A DNA stretch of 64,000 nucleotides. It comes from Rotaria socialis (taxonomy: Eukaryota; Rotifera; Eurotatoria; Philodinida; Philodinidae). This document shows, piece after piece, positions 47,959-60,500 of this stretch; within the stretch, counting starts at the first letter, position 1; each line of letters starts with the position of its first letter. The DNA lies in the NCBI GenBank assembly GCA_905331475.1, contig CAJNYU010001107.1, forward strand, positions 116,412-180,411. Reading direction: 5' to 3'. Under the pieces are notes generated by a model that made no database searches, was not told the DNA's origin, and saw only the letters and a program-made list of their open reading frames with translations. A program made the translations under genes and the position numbers.

Positions 47959-49057
47959 CTGAAAGAGTCAACCAAAATACATCTGTGTTTGCTGTTGCTT
48001 GCTGGAAGGTTAGAAATCTTACATGTTTAGGATCGATAATATTGTTGTGTTGTGTACATGCATAGAGTACATCAACAAATCATGTCGATTCTAAAGATGA
48101 GGTCGCTAGATCCCATGAATATTCAAATAAATACATGAATGAAAAATCATTTTCAGAGATAGATAGAATTTAATTAATTTTATAAATCAAAAAAATAAAA
48201 TGAAGATTTATTTATTTTTGTTTCATAAAAGATCAAAGTTTTAGTATTTGGATTAGGTTTTTCCTCATATTAATATTGTGATCTTATCCTATTATGAGAT
48301 AATTGCTTCGACTTTCCGAGCAAAGAAGAACATCTAAATTAGAAAGTAAATCCCTATCGTATAGAGAGATTTTTTTTCATGCAACAAGATACTGAATGGC
48401 AGAACACATAAATTAGTGTAAAATGCTGCATATTCATATCTTACCAGCTGATGCCGTCATTTATTTTTGCTGCTGTCTTATTCTCATCTTCAATGCGGAC
48501 CTTTCAATATAAATAAATAAATATATATATCTATATCTAGTCAATGACAGTGTCATGTATGCTGCTGTGCTTCACAGTGAGTAGCGTAGTTGCATGTCTA
48601 CACGAGAAAACCGATTGAGATAGATGAAATGCAATTTGTCGAACACACATTTTCTGTTGTTACTCTCTTAAATAGAACGACAATAAACAAGATTAGTGAT
48701 GGTGTCGAATGATAAATCTCTCTTTTTCTTGTTGCTTTCGAGGTAAAGGCAGATGTTTGTATCGTCTTCCCTTCAGCTCTACCCAAGTGTCGATCGTGCA
48801 TATAAGACAAGAAATACAATCGAGAAAATGGATAGCAAGGCTAGCACTAAATGGCGAATGATGATGGTGATCGTAACACAGAGAGATAGAGGGAAAGAAC
48901 CAATGCAAATATTTGCACGTTCTTGCAAGAAAGAAAAGAAAATTCTTTTTTTTTTTGTGATTTCAGATAAGACTATTGTTCGCAAACAACCGATCCCTTT
49001 CATCATGTTCTTCGTCATTTCCTTTCTTAGTATGCTCGTTGATCTAATGTAAATTAT
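47959..49057. other. divergent intergenic region AFG1L/receptor gene
   Basis: 1.1 kb between divergent starts. No gene is supported. An acceptor tttcttag (49029-49030) sits 27 nt upstream of the receptor ATG, and that leader contains a six-codon upstream ORF starting at 49032. Confidence 0.5.
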
Positions 49058-52000
49058 ATGAATAGAAATCTCGTTATATTCTTGTTCATGCTTTTTGTTT
49101 CGGATGTTGGTAAGATATGTGCGTTTAAATGAAATTTCAATTTGATTTTTTTCTCATCACAAAGCTTGTACGTCTGAACAAGAACTTATACGAAAACTAT
49201 TGCAATACTATGAACCATCAGTCAGACCAGTACTTCAAGCTCAGGCAGTAGTCAATGTTTCATTTCGAATGGAAATTACTCAATTATTTGAGCTTGTAAA
49301 AGACAATTTGATTTATTGTTCTATTAATAAAATCTTGCTTTTTTTTTTCTTTTTCCCAGGAAGAAAAAACACAAATATTAACAACTAATGTACGTATCGA
49401 ACAAAAATGGCGAGATGAAAATCTCGCTTGGAGTCAAACCGAACATGATGGGATACGTGGCATTCGTTTGCCATCACATCGAATATGGCTACCTGATACT
49501 TATATTTATAATGCAGCTTTTGATCTTTCTAGTCAAGCACCAACACAGGGAGTTGTTAATGGTATAAACATATATATATATATATATCTATTTAATTACG
49601 TTTTTCATAACTTTTTTTCGTTGGATTCAATTTAATGACAGGTCCCTATGTGATGGTTTATCATACAGGTGATGTTATTTTTCCTGTCCTAATGAAATTA
49701 CGTACAACATGTACAGTGAATATTCAATATTTTCCATTCGATCGACAAATATGTGGTTTAAAATTTGCCTCATGGATATATGATGTATCATTGATTAATT
49801 ATGAACTTGTTGCCAATTCAAATGATCAATATCAATCGGAAAGTATAAGAAATAGTGGTTGGGCGATACTTGATGTTAAACAAGGTCTTGTATGGCGGTA
49901 TGTTATTCTAATTAAATAATAGAATGTCGGAGAGCTGATATTCTATTGAGTAGAAGATTGCCTTGAGGAAATAATTGCTTAATGATATTCATTTGTTTAT
50001 ATATAGTAAGATATTGGATCGGAAAATCTTTGAGTGCACTCTTTTTCCTTTCTCTGTTCGATTTATAGCTCATGAATGTCGATGGTTAGCTTGAAAGAAA
50101 AAAATATAGTTAGTTTTACCTTTAGAAATCTGCTTTGTTATCATTTTTTTAATTCAGGAAATCAATTTAGAGAATTATTTTATTAAACATCACGATAGTC
50201 ATTCTAAATATAACTATTTCCGAGAAAAAGTATCATTACTGACAATATAATGACTCTTAATGTGATTCAGTTCTTTCGTTATTTTCTACTTCTTCTTCTT
50301 TTGTAGAACAAAAAATAATAGAACTTATTCAGAATTAGTTTATGGTGTTCATATTCGTCGTCGTCCATTGTATTACATATTTAATGTAATAATTCCATGT
50401 GCTATGCTGTCATGTCTGACGTGTATGTCATTTTGGTAAGTAGATTAGTTCTCATTTTTATCTTTATTTTAACATAATAAAAAATTTCTTCATTAAAGGT
50501 TGCCGACATCGTCGGGCGAAAAAGTAACACTTGGTTTAACTTGTTTTGTTGCATTCTCGGTTTTTATGCTTATGGTCGCTGAGAAAGTTCCTGCAACATC
50601 AGATACAGTACCGATTATAGGTAAAATTTTTGATTAAATCGTACAAAAATAAATTTTATATTCTATATATTAAGGTATCTATTTAACCATTGTTATGAGT
50701 CTAACAGTAAGTTTTAACTATAATCATGATCATTCTTTTTTTTTTGTATTTACAAATTTCTCATAGTCAATCTCGGTTATTATGGCTGTGATTGTTGCTA
50801 ATGTCTATCAACAAGCTACAATGTGTGCATCAGAAAATCATCGTGCGCCAAAATGGTTGATTAAATTTGCACTTATTTACATGTCTCCGCTTCTTCATTT
50901 GCAAGACAAGGTCAAGGCGATAATGAGCCAAAAGGTAAGACAATGTATATTTTGTTTTCGCATATATATATATATATATATATACACGAAAAGTTCATCC
51001 ATTCGATTGGACGTTTTAATTTTGTGTGTGCGTTTGTGTGTGTGTAACACGTAGTAAGATCAATGGTGCATAACGGTTAATAAAATTCACTTTTCGAGAT
51101 ATATTTTATTGTAACTATTCACTGTAAACAGTATACACATGTATCCGAATATGAAAGTGACTCGAAATCATTCATGGGAAAGTTGGGGTTTGAATGGATT
51201 TGTTACTGGTGCGCTTTTAATCATCATCGGCATTCTAACGCAAGTCCTTGAATATCCACGTATTTATAATGGTCCTGCTAATTACAATAATAATCTTTAT
51301 ACGATGTCGAATTATTACAATCATTGGTGGCCATGGACATATGCAGCTAGTTTATTCGGCCTTTTTACTTTACTAGCTGGTATTATGGGAATTTTAGCTG
51401 GTGTTCGAAGAAGTTATGGAACTATTTTAGGCTTTTCTATTATGTGTTTATTCTCGACATTATTTGCTATTTATTTGATTGTTTATTTCGCCATTATTGT
51501 TAGATTTTATCAACAACAAAAGGGTGAAGCAGGTCAACTGACAAGTATTCATTCAACTTCCTATAGTATTACCGTAACACAATTGGTGGTTGCATCGTCG
51601 AATGTTTTAGTTAGTTTGACGGCGACAATACTTGCTGGACGTGCTATTGCACTTGGTGTGCCCAAAGGTGTTTTTTTTGATGATGTAAAACCAATGCCAT
51701 ATCCAACTCGATATGGAATTTAAACTTATTCATATCAATTGACAATCGTCTTTTTTGTTTTTGTTCTCGCGTAGTTAATTTAATAGGAGAACTTTTTAGT
51801 TTTCGTTTAATATTTATCTAACGGGGGAAATATTTGATTGGTTTTTTGATGTCGAGAGAATTAGGAAGTTGTTTTTTCTGTTCAATATCTTATAAATTTC
51901 TATTGCGCACTAATAGATCGCTTGATGAACAAATGATTTATCACATGTGGACAAATTATATAGTAATTAACACTCATCATGATTCTCATTGATTACTATA

Positions 52001-52821
52001 CTAAGTTGAGACAGCCAAGTGTATGCGCGCGTGACTTATCCGACAATAGAAAATCGACTCTAAAAAGTCCGGGTTACGCGCCATGAAAATATTCTACTGT
52101 GTTTTAACATACGCTAATCATTCCGAAAAAAATAATTATCTTCGACTAACTGTCAAACCGTATGGTGCATGCAAAAAACCTATAACAGGCATTTATTTAT
52201 TTTTAATTTTAGGCCGAATCGTCAGCATCATTTGGCCTTTCACTCGAGCCAAATCCATTTCCGGTAACATCCAATAATAATGAACTCAATACGAATTATG
52301 AAAGTATGATTGAAAATTTATTATTACAACAAGTCTTACTCTATACACAAGAACGATCGAAAAGTGCGCATCGTTTAAGTTCACCATCGTCAGCAGTCAA
52401 TTCTCTCTTAGTACGACAACAAAGTAACGCACAAAATGATCAAAATTCATTGTTAAATTCTTCAATATACGATAATGACGATGACGAGCCAACATTATGT
52501 CTTGTCGAAGCACGTCGACAAAATTCAAGTGATTTAATTGAAAATATTCTCAGTCAATATACTCAACGTCATGATAGTCGTTCGAATTTCGATCAAAACT
52601 TAATGGAGTTAATTGTTAAGCGTAATCGTGAACGTCGAAAAGTATCAACATTTGCAAATAATGTATTTAATTCTCGTCTACAATGGCTTGCTATAGGTCT
52701 TGTTATAGATCGTTTATTTTTTTCTATTTATTTTGCAGCAACAGTCATTTCATATTTGGTTACACTATGGTTTATACCTTTTTCTCATCCAAATTTAACA
52801 ATTAATATAGATAAATTATAA
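49058..52821 (+). CDS. nicotinic acetylcholine receptor-type subunit, non-alpha
   Basis: Nine exons, 49058-49109, 49165-49295, 49360-49561, 49642-49897, 50307-50435, 50499-50620, 50675-50706, 50767-50934 and 52213-52821, give 566 residues. A signal peptide is followed by the ligand-binding domain with the Cys-loop C152-C166 (13 residues between). M1 is PLYYIFNVIIPCAMLSCL. M2 begins GEKVTLGLTCF with the Glu at -1' expected of a cation channel, then VPATSDTVP. M3 follows, then a long M3-M4 cytoplasmic loop on the last exon, and M4. The loop C vicinal cysteine pair of alpha subunits is absent (VWRTKNNRTYSELVYG), so it should be a non-alpha subunit needing partners. An unrelated four-TM gene sits in the last intron. 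Confidence 0.93.
51139..51723 (+). CDS. four-transmembrane protein (nested gene)
   Basis: Single exon, 194 residues, with four hydrophobic helices at about 20-42, 66-90, 95-122 and 146-172 and short termini. The arrangement resembles small tetraspan proteins (claudin/PMP22/MS4A-like), but no family signature such as a W-GLW-C-C motif is seen, so the family stays open. It lies wholly within the 1278-bp last intron (50935-52212) of the receptor gene, on the same strand. AG of aaacag (51130-51131) is 7 nt before the ATG, fitting trans-splicing and independent expression. Confidence 0.75.
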   Translation: MYPNMKVTRNHSWESWGLNGFVTGALLIIIGILTQVLEYPRIYNGPANYNNNLYTMSNYYNHWWPWTYAASLFGLFTLLAGIMGILAGVRRSYGTILGFSIMCLFSTLFAIYLIVYFAIIVRFYQQQKGEAGQLTSIHSTSYSITVTQLVVASSNVLVSLTATILAGRAIALGVPKGVFFDDVKPMPYPTRYGI

Positions 52822-52940
52822 ATAAAAAAAAAAAATCCACAACATATTCGTTTCTTTTTGGTGGAGATTTATTTTTAATATAAGTAGATCAATCTCAATT
52901 TGTTCTGTTTTTCTCATTACATTTGAGTAGTGCATATATA

Positions 52941-52989
52941 TATACATACACAATACAACGAAATATATATATATATATATATATATATT
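52941..52989. repeat. (TA)n microsatellite
   Basis: TA-repeat tract in the 228-bp gap between the receptor gene and TMEM68. Confidence 0.85.
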
Positions 52990-53049
52990 CACCGGTATTT
53001 ATATTACAGCAAAATATGAACAACAACAGCAAGAACAGAAAAAAAACTA

Positions 53050-55238
53050 TTATCTTTTCTTTTCTTTTTTTGATGAATTAATAAATCGATCCAAAAAAGC
53101 TCTTGCTATACTGCCAGGCCGTCGTTGATGAGCTTCAATCATTGTTTCAATTTCGTTTTTAACCTAAAACAAATACAAACGAAATGTAGAAAAGAGTTCA
53201 CAATTAATTAGATTTCTATCGCAAGACTTGAAATAATTCTAATTGAATAACGACTACTTAGTGTTCTTTATGGAATTAGATTCGTCTAACTTAAGCTTGA
53301 TAGAGATTTGTTATTTTCTTAGAACAAAGAATATCTACCCGGTTTGCAAGAGCTTCGGGTGTTACGCTTGGATCATAAGGAATCGGTTCACCAAGATAAG
53401 TACTTAATTAAAATAAAATAAAAATATTTATCAAAAATATGGATTAATATTCTTACATTAATTTCACTGGAAATATTCCATAAATAGGTACTAATGGTAA
53501 ACGAGTTTTTTCATAGATGTAACTTAAAAATCCTAAAATAAAACATTATTTTTATTTTAGAAGAATGATTTAAATTAATTTCATAAACAGTACGAGTAAT
53601 CGGTATTCTCAAACTATTCGAAAAATCTTTAGGCTCGAAGAGAATATTATAATCATATTCGATAGACACTTACGACGACCCAAGGTCATAGCTCTTACAG
53701 CTTCTCGGCAATTTTTTGTAAACATTGGAATGATAGGCTAAAAAAATCGAATCATTCACTCTACCAAATACGAACAAAGAATTGACTCACAACTTTAGCT
53801 TCGATTGCAACTTTAGCAAATCCTTTTCGTTGTTTCCATATCAATTGATAATTCTGATCACCAAATAGAGCTTCTCGAACACCACCTGAATAAAGTTAAA
53901 AACAAACAAAAAATCGAAAGTCTAAATTCTTTCTCGGCTTTTACCAGGCGAAATAGCAAGAATATGACCTTCTTCAAGCATTAATTTACACATTGTTGAT
54001 GTTGATGGTTGAATTTCAAGTGCTTCAAGTAGAGTTGCAAGTCCTTGAACAAACGTAAAATTTTTATTATTCCATATTCGAACATATGAACTTACCAGGA
54101 ATTTTAAAAACAAATTTATCGGCAACAACTCGTATACGTCTATTACGATAGAGCCATATTTTAGCAAACAGATAATAGAAATCAATTGGAAGTGCAGCGT
54201 GATAGAAGATAATTAGTGCAGGTCCCTCAGTTGGAATATTTTCTAATCCTTCGACTTCATAACCTACAAAATACATTTATCAAAAGTTAATTTTTTGACT
54301 AGCGTTTAAGATTTAGAGATTAATAGAGTTGATTGATTATAGGGATGCATTTTTAGCGATGATGCTGAGAGCAAATTTCTTATGGAAAAGTCGAAACTAA
54401 TCGGTATCCATTACACGTAAATATCAGAACCTGAAGTGGATACCGAGAAAAAAGCGGTTAGCGCAAACCCCTGCAGGATTAAAATGTGAAACACGATGAA
54501 ACTTCTTTTCTGGAATTCGTGTATCACGGTCACTGATAGTTTCTGAATTCTCTGTTACAGCCTGTATTATGATGTATGAAGTCTCCAGAAACTATCACAG
54601 ACCGTTACAGAGAAATTTAATAATTAATTAATTAATTTCTCTGCAACGGTATGTGGGGGTCCAAATTTCTACCCTATATCCTTCAACACTCCTTTCAGAT
54701 CGTGTTTCACAAAAAACAATCAACCTGTGATTAGGCAGAGCAGCTGAATCATATTTCATATTTTAATCTCTCGAGAAATTGTATTAAGAGCATTTTATTT
54801 TACATACAAACCGAATCTATTTTTCTTTCAAACTAAATTTATCATTTCAATAATGTTTCCTTGAAAAAAATCTCTATATCGTACCATGCCATATTGTTGC
54901 TTGTAATTCCCAAAAAACAGCTAACGTTTTTATTGCTCCATACCAAAGATCTTCGCTGTAAGCAGCCTGAGATAATCGAAACAAATTTCGTGTTATTTTT
55001 TTTATTAGACATAAATATTAAACCGACCTACTTTTAACCGATTCCAATGTTTATAAATCAAACAAAACAATGATGAACCATACATAAATATAAGTATAAT
55101 GGCAGGTAAAACAAATAACGATATTAATAAAATACACAATGGTTTAAATAAATTCCATAGCCATGTTAAATAAATTAAATCCAAATTTGAACGTTCAAGT
55201 AAAGATAACAAATAAGAAAAAACTTGATTAAGTACCAT
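53050..55238 (-). CDS. TMEM68: TMEM68-like acyltransferase
   Basis: Nine exons, 55238-55032, 54966-54885, 54263-54096, 54043-53945, 53885-53794, 53737-53674, 53532-53457, 53402-53339 and 53163-53050, give 321 residues, close to human. An N-terminal TM hairpin (about 25-60) anchors it in the ER. The PlsC-type acyltransferase domain has WHGYEVEGLENIP and the catalytic His118-Asp124 block (FYHAALPIDFYY). It continues with RVVADKFVFKIPG, ISPGGVREALFGD, KVPIIPMFTKN and YLGEPIPYDP. These match TMEM68 block by block. Human TMEM68 is a glycerolipid acyltransferase of the DGAT2-related group. Its ATG is 85 bp from that of the divergent TLDc gene. Confidence 0.92.
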
Positions 55239-55323
55239 TTTATTTGTCGTTGAATTGAATAATAAAAATATTTTAAAAAACACAAACAACTTATCTAAAA
55301 GGCGCAAGAGGAAAAAATGTGCA

Positions 55324-57367
55324 ATGAACTTTATTACAAAATGTTTAACACAATGTTTCGATTGTTTCAATTATATAAATTATAGCAATGAAAATATTTA
55401 TCAACTGTCCGATTATTATATAAATATTCGTAATTTAGCACAATATTGTTTACATATATCGAATAAAAATGACTCAATTTGTTACAATTGCTTTTTAGAA
55501 TTTTTTCACTACGATCGTTTTATAATTCGTCATTTATTTTTTTATCTTCATCAACAAGAAAAAAGCTATGTTCATATTAGAGAATTCTATCTATTTGCGC
55601 AATGTATCATTAATTGGCATGAATTTATCAATCACACAGATTTTATGCTACTATTATTTCATATAATATTATCGAAAAATGATTTTTCACGTACGAATAT
55701 CAATTTCAATAAAAATATTGACAAAACATCGAATCAGTACTTTCAACAGGACGATGATATTTTAGAAAAACTATCAATAAATTCAATACTATTATATGAA
55801 TTAATAGAAGATGCATTCTTTTTTACGGCTATTCAATCGAATGTACAAACAACATTTACTCATTCGAGTCAAGTTAGTTTCTGTTTTTGTGAATTTTCGT
55901 CCCTAAGGGAAAACTGAGTGTAAAGATGCGTATGTCCGGAAAAATTTTCCATATAATTAGTTGTATCGCTTCGAATTTCTTTCTGTTCAAAGGTTTTTTT
56001 AGAACGATTCTACAATTATTTTTGTCAATTAAATCCGAATCATAATTGTAAAACCTATATAAAACTCGTCAAACGCGTATTACCTTGGGGATTTATTAGT
56101 ATTCATAAATGGTTAAAAACGTGTTTACTTTCTACAACGAAAAGAACAGAATCAATATTAACGATGTCGAAGGAGTTTAATTCAAATCTACCATTCACAT
56201 TTCTTTGGTATATAACAAATTGGTTAGTCTCGAATAAAGTTTTTCTTAATGAATACGATCCAATAGTTACATTCGAAAAAGTTTCACGACAAGAATTAAT
56301 TACGAATCTATACGATTCAGATAGACATGGATATTCTACTGTAAAACTATGTGCATTAACATATTATATGGATGGACCATTTCTCATTATGTTCTATTGT
56401 AATGATGAAAGAATATTCGGTATTTTATTAGAAGGAAAACTTATGGATTCAGCTAAACCATGTAGGTCGATTGAAATCTATTCATTGAATCCAGAGGTCT
56501 ACCATGAAGGAATTGGTCCTAAAATTCCCTCAAACGAAACATTCAACTCTAGTGATTGTTGAAAATCTCTGGCTCGATTAATATAGAATATTTGAAAAGA
56601 AAAAGCTTTCATCGGATCTGATCAGTTCTAACCGATACTCGATCTGACTCTAAATTTCTCTACTCTGTATCAAATTACAAAGTGATATTCGATATTCGAC
56701 AACCAATTACAATACGATATTTGATATCGGAATTTTTTAGTATAACTAGCAGTTGTTATTTGATCTTAACATGATATACGATAATGTGTTGTAACTATAG
56801 AAATAGAAATTAAACAGTTGAATATCTTTGATTACTTCAAGTGAATATAAAAAAAGATTATTAGACGAAATAAGATCGCATATATTACGTGACAATCGAG
56901 TGTAGTGAATCTAGAATTTATATTAGGGTAGTTTAATAGTTCATTAAGAAATAATAATAATAAGAAGAAAGAAAGAAAGAAAGAAAGAAAACACAAAAAA
57001 ATATTCGCTTTTTTTAGATGGTGGTCGATCATCTCTTTGCTTTCAATTATCTCCTCAATTTATTATACTTGAGCGTGGTCCGTCGATGCTTTATTGGAAT
57101 ATTAAAAATCGTTCGGATGGTCCGTTAGGCGTTCGTATAGGACACAACGGTATAATACGCATATCTATCGATCTCAGCATGGAACATATACATCATCCTG
57201 AAGGTTCGAGTTCAATAAATCGAGTAGAAATATATAAATTTGGTTCGTACAAAATACCTATTATTCAACAGCAATCGTTGATTCATAAACAACGCAATGA
57301 CTACAATGTATTCAGTATTGATGCTCATAAACTAGCAGAATCGATCGGTATGCATTTGTTTACATGA
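55324..57367 (+). CDS. TLDc-domain protein, MEAK7-like
   Basis: Three exons, 55324-55872, 55993 to about 56515, and 57018-57367, about 473 residues. The N-terminal half is helical and poorly conserved. The C-terminal half is a TLDc domain: RQELITNLYDSDRHGYSTVK, DGPFLIMFYCNDERIFGILL, SSLCFQLSPQF, GVRIGHNGIIRISIDLSMEH and closing RVEIYKFG. The order and the total length fit the MEAK7 (TLDC1) group more than the short OXR1 forms, but divergence is high. The donor of exon 2 is ambiguous: phase requires position 1, met by ATTG|gtccta (56515) or TCTA|gtgatt further on. The first true ATG is 55324; the frame extends upstream only from TTG. Confidence 0.72.
56516..57017 (+). other. 502-bp intron of TLDc gene
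   Basis: Contains a GAAA-repeat run (about 56965-56990) and no coding sequence. Confidence 0.55.
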
Positions 57368-57561
57368 GAGTGAAAGAGAAAGAAAAACAAGATAAAAATT
57401 AGAAAAATAATTCTTGTTATGTTTTTTTTTTATTATTTTTTACATTCAAAATAATAATAAATATATGTGATCACAAAAGAAAAAATACAAAATTGAGATA
57501 TCACAAATCTTTATGTTTCATTACTTTTGTTGTTGTTTTGCCGCAGAATGGTTGAGTTTAT

Positions 57562-60500
57562 TTAATTATCCATTTGTTTCACTGTTTGCATTGCAGCATT
57601 GATACGAAATTGAAGACGAGACTCGAGTTGATAATCTTTATAATCATTTCTATACAAAGCAAAATGAGATAAGAAAAAAAATCATAATTTTAAATAATAA
57701 ATTTACAATGATTTTTGTAGGCATTCTATTGCTTTTTGTTTTTGTTTTAGACCAACATATATCAATCCTTTTTCAAAGATAGCAGTCGGTACTAAAAATG
57801 ATTTTCCATCGAATCTTTTTGCTCTAAATTACCAATGAAAAGAAGTTTTTTTTTTAAACTTTTTCTTTAAATAAGCTCACAATGGAATTATTTCATCGAA
57901 TGCTTTGTGTGCTTCATCGTATTGATGAAGAAAATGGAGTAGAACACCGCGAAGTAGTAAACCAGAACCATAACTGTCTATGTAGTATAGATCGTCTATT
58001 TCGAAAAACAAGAGAAATTTGTTACTCAAAGAAAAACGATAGAGGATAATAATCGAATATTCATACTTTGATGACAAAAAACTAAATCATTAATTGCATT
58101 ATTGACAATATTAAGTGTTGCATTCAATTTCGTAGGATCATGAGCAAGAATATAGAAACCATTCATAAGATAGAGCAATTCCTACAAGCATATTAATCAT
58201 AGTTGACTTTCAATCTTTCATTAGATTTAGATTTAATCCTTTACGGAAGCACTACTCTTTCAAAACACAACAAAATATGAAATTTGCAGATATTTGTTTT
58301 CTTATTTTTTTATGCATATTTCGCATTATTTATTCTAAAAATTCTTAATAGATATCGCTAGTTACCAGTCCGGGTAAAAATAACCATTGTTGTGCCAAAA
58401 AATGTTCACATTGTTTGATTGCATATTTTTCTAATGGTATTGATTTACCCGCAAGACGAATTTTCAATTCCGGTACTCGCCTAGAATACGCCATGGGTAA
58501 AAATGATCTACTACAATACAACAAAATATCTTACTTATATAAACTGACAACTTCATCTGTCGCCAGTTCGTTATTATCTTCGAAAATAAACGACGCTAAC
58601 ATATAACAATACGTTGCTTTACTCCAATTATTTCCATCTAAAAGTTTTTGGGCCATTACAGATGCTTGTTTCCAATCTCGTTGAAGTCTTTTTTTAATAA
58701 AAAAGTTAAAACAAAAAAAAAACATTTTTCTTTTCAAATACTTACACACGGCACCATAGTATTTCCCAATAGGCAAGCTACAAATATGCATATATATATA
58801 TATATATTCATTTTCATAGTAAAAATAAATTCTTACATGATGAAGATCTTTCCAATCAGTTTGACATTCCATGGCATATTGATATGTATTAATTCCCTTA
58901 ATTATTGTTAACACTTATTTTTAATTTTTTGAAAATAAATTAAATTACTTCATCAAGTCGACAATGAATTATTTGAAGTCGTCCACGAAAGAAAAGAAAT
59001 AAGTAGGACTAAAACAAAATGACAATACAAAAAAAGCGATCACCTATGATTCTCTTCTATTGAAATCTGAGATTGGCTTTACTATTTTGCTTTCATTTTT
59101 AACACCAAATAAAGAAGAAGAAGAAGAAGAAGAAAATCAAGGCAAACCATACATCGATTGATATGGTATGAATAAGCCAAATTTTAGATCCCAACTCAAA
59201 TAATAATTCTCATCCACTAAGTACTATGATATACCACTCACGACGTTTCTCAAATTTCCTCGAGTGACAAAAACAATTTGATACGCAAAAAAAGAAAAAG
59301 CTCAATAGCATCAAAACATCACTACATTTAGCCTTCAATCGACGTACATAGAGATATATACATACAATAATTCTCGGTGCTCTTTTCCTTAAAATATCAT
59401 TGCAGCAATCGGATACGAGTGTGGATTGAAATATGATATGACTATACCCCTTCTCTCTCTCTTTTTCTATAACAAAAGTTAATGAAGATGCTCCCTTTTT
59501 TTTCTTATTTTTTCTATTCAAAAACAGAGGAGTAAAGGAAATGTTCATCTATCTTTTTCGCTCGCGTTTTTTTCTTCTTCTTGCTATCTTATATATATAT
59601 GCATACGAAATCGATCTATGATTCTTTTGATAATGTGCAAAAAAAATCAAAGGTAATCCGAGTATAATTCAATATGGAAGGCATATAGAAAAGAAAAAAA
59701 AATAATAATAACCATCAACATCAGTCTAATCTAAGAATACGATGACCAATAACCACTACTGCTGGACTTCATCGAATAGAAATGAATATAAAGAGTAATT
59801 CGATAGGACGACATAGCGAACGTGAGGAAGAAATCAGATATCGACACCAACGCTGCTGAAATCTAATTCCATTCTGATCTCTCTGTCTCTCCTTCTCTTG
59901 TGCTCTCTTCTCTTTTCCCCTTGTCTCATTTATGTTACTGCTGCTTGACAGATAGACAACGACGAGCCAAAGAAAAAAAAAAAAAAGAAAAATCAAACTG
60001 TTTCAATCATGAAAAACAATGTACAAGTCAAAGATGAACCAGTTGAAATACAAGTCAATGAATTACTTCGTTTATACGGTTATAATTTAACAAATCAATC
60101 ACCAATAAAAACTCCTCGAACAAAGTCAATTGTTAATCAAGAACAAGAACGTTCGTAGACGCGAACCAAAATAGAACAAAAATTAGATTTCTATTTCTTT
60201 TCTATTATTTTAGCATCGACATGCGCTTGGTGCCAAAAATTAGGTGTACGTTCATTTACATTACGTACTGATAATGATGATTCAAAAACATTATGTAGTG
60301 AAGTATGCTTCAATCAATATCGTCGAGCATCGTTCAAAAAGAATAAAGTTCGAATACCAAAGAGAATGAAACTTATTCACCTACATTTTTTCTTTTATTA
60401 TTCAGGGCCCAGAATCTGATATTGATCACAACACATTACCTGTTGTATCAACAATAAAAAGTAGGCTATCATGCAATAATATTAAGGTACGAGTAATTTC

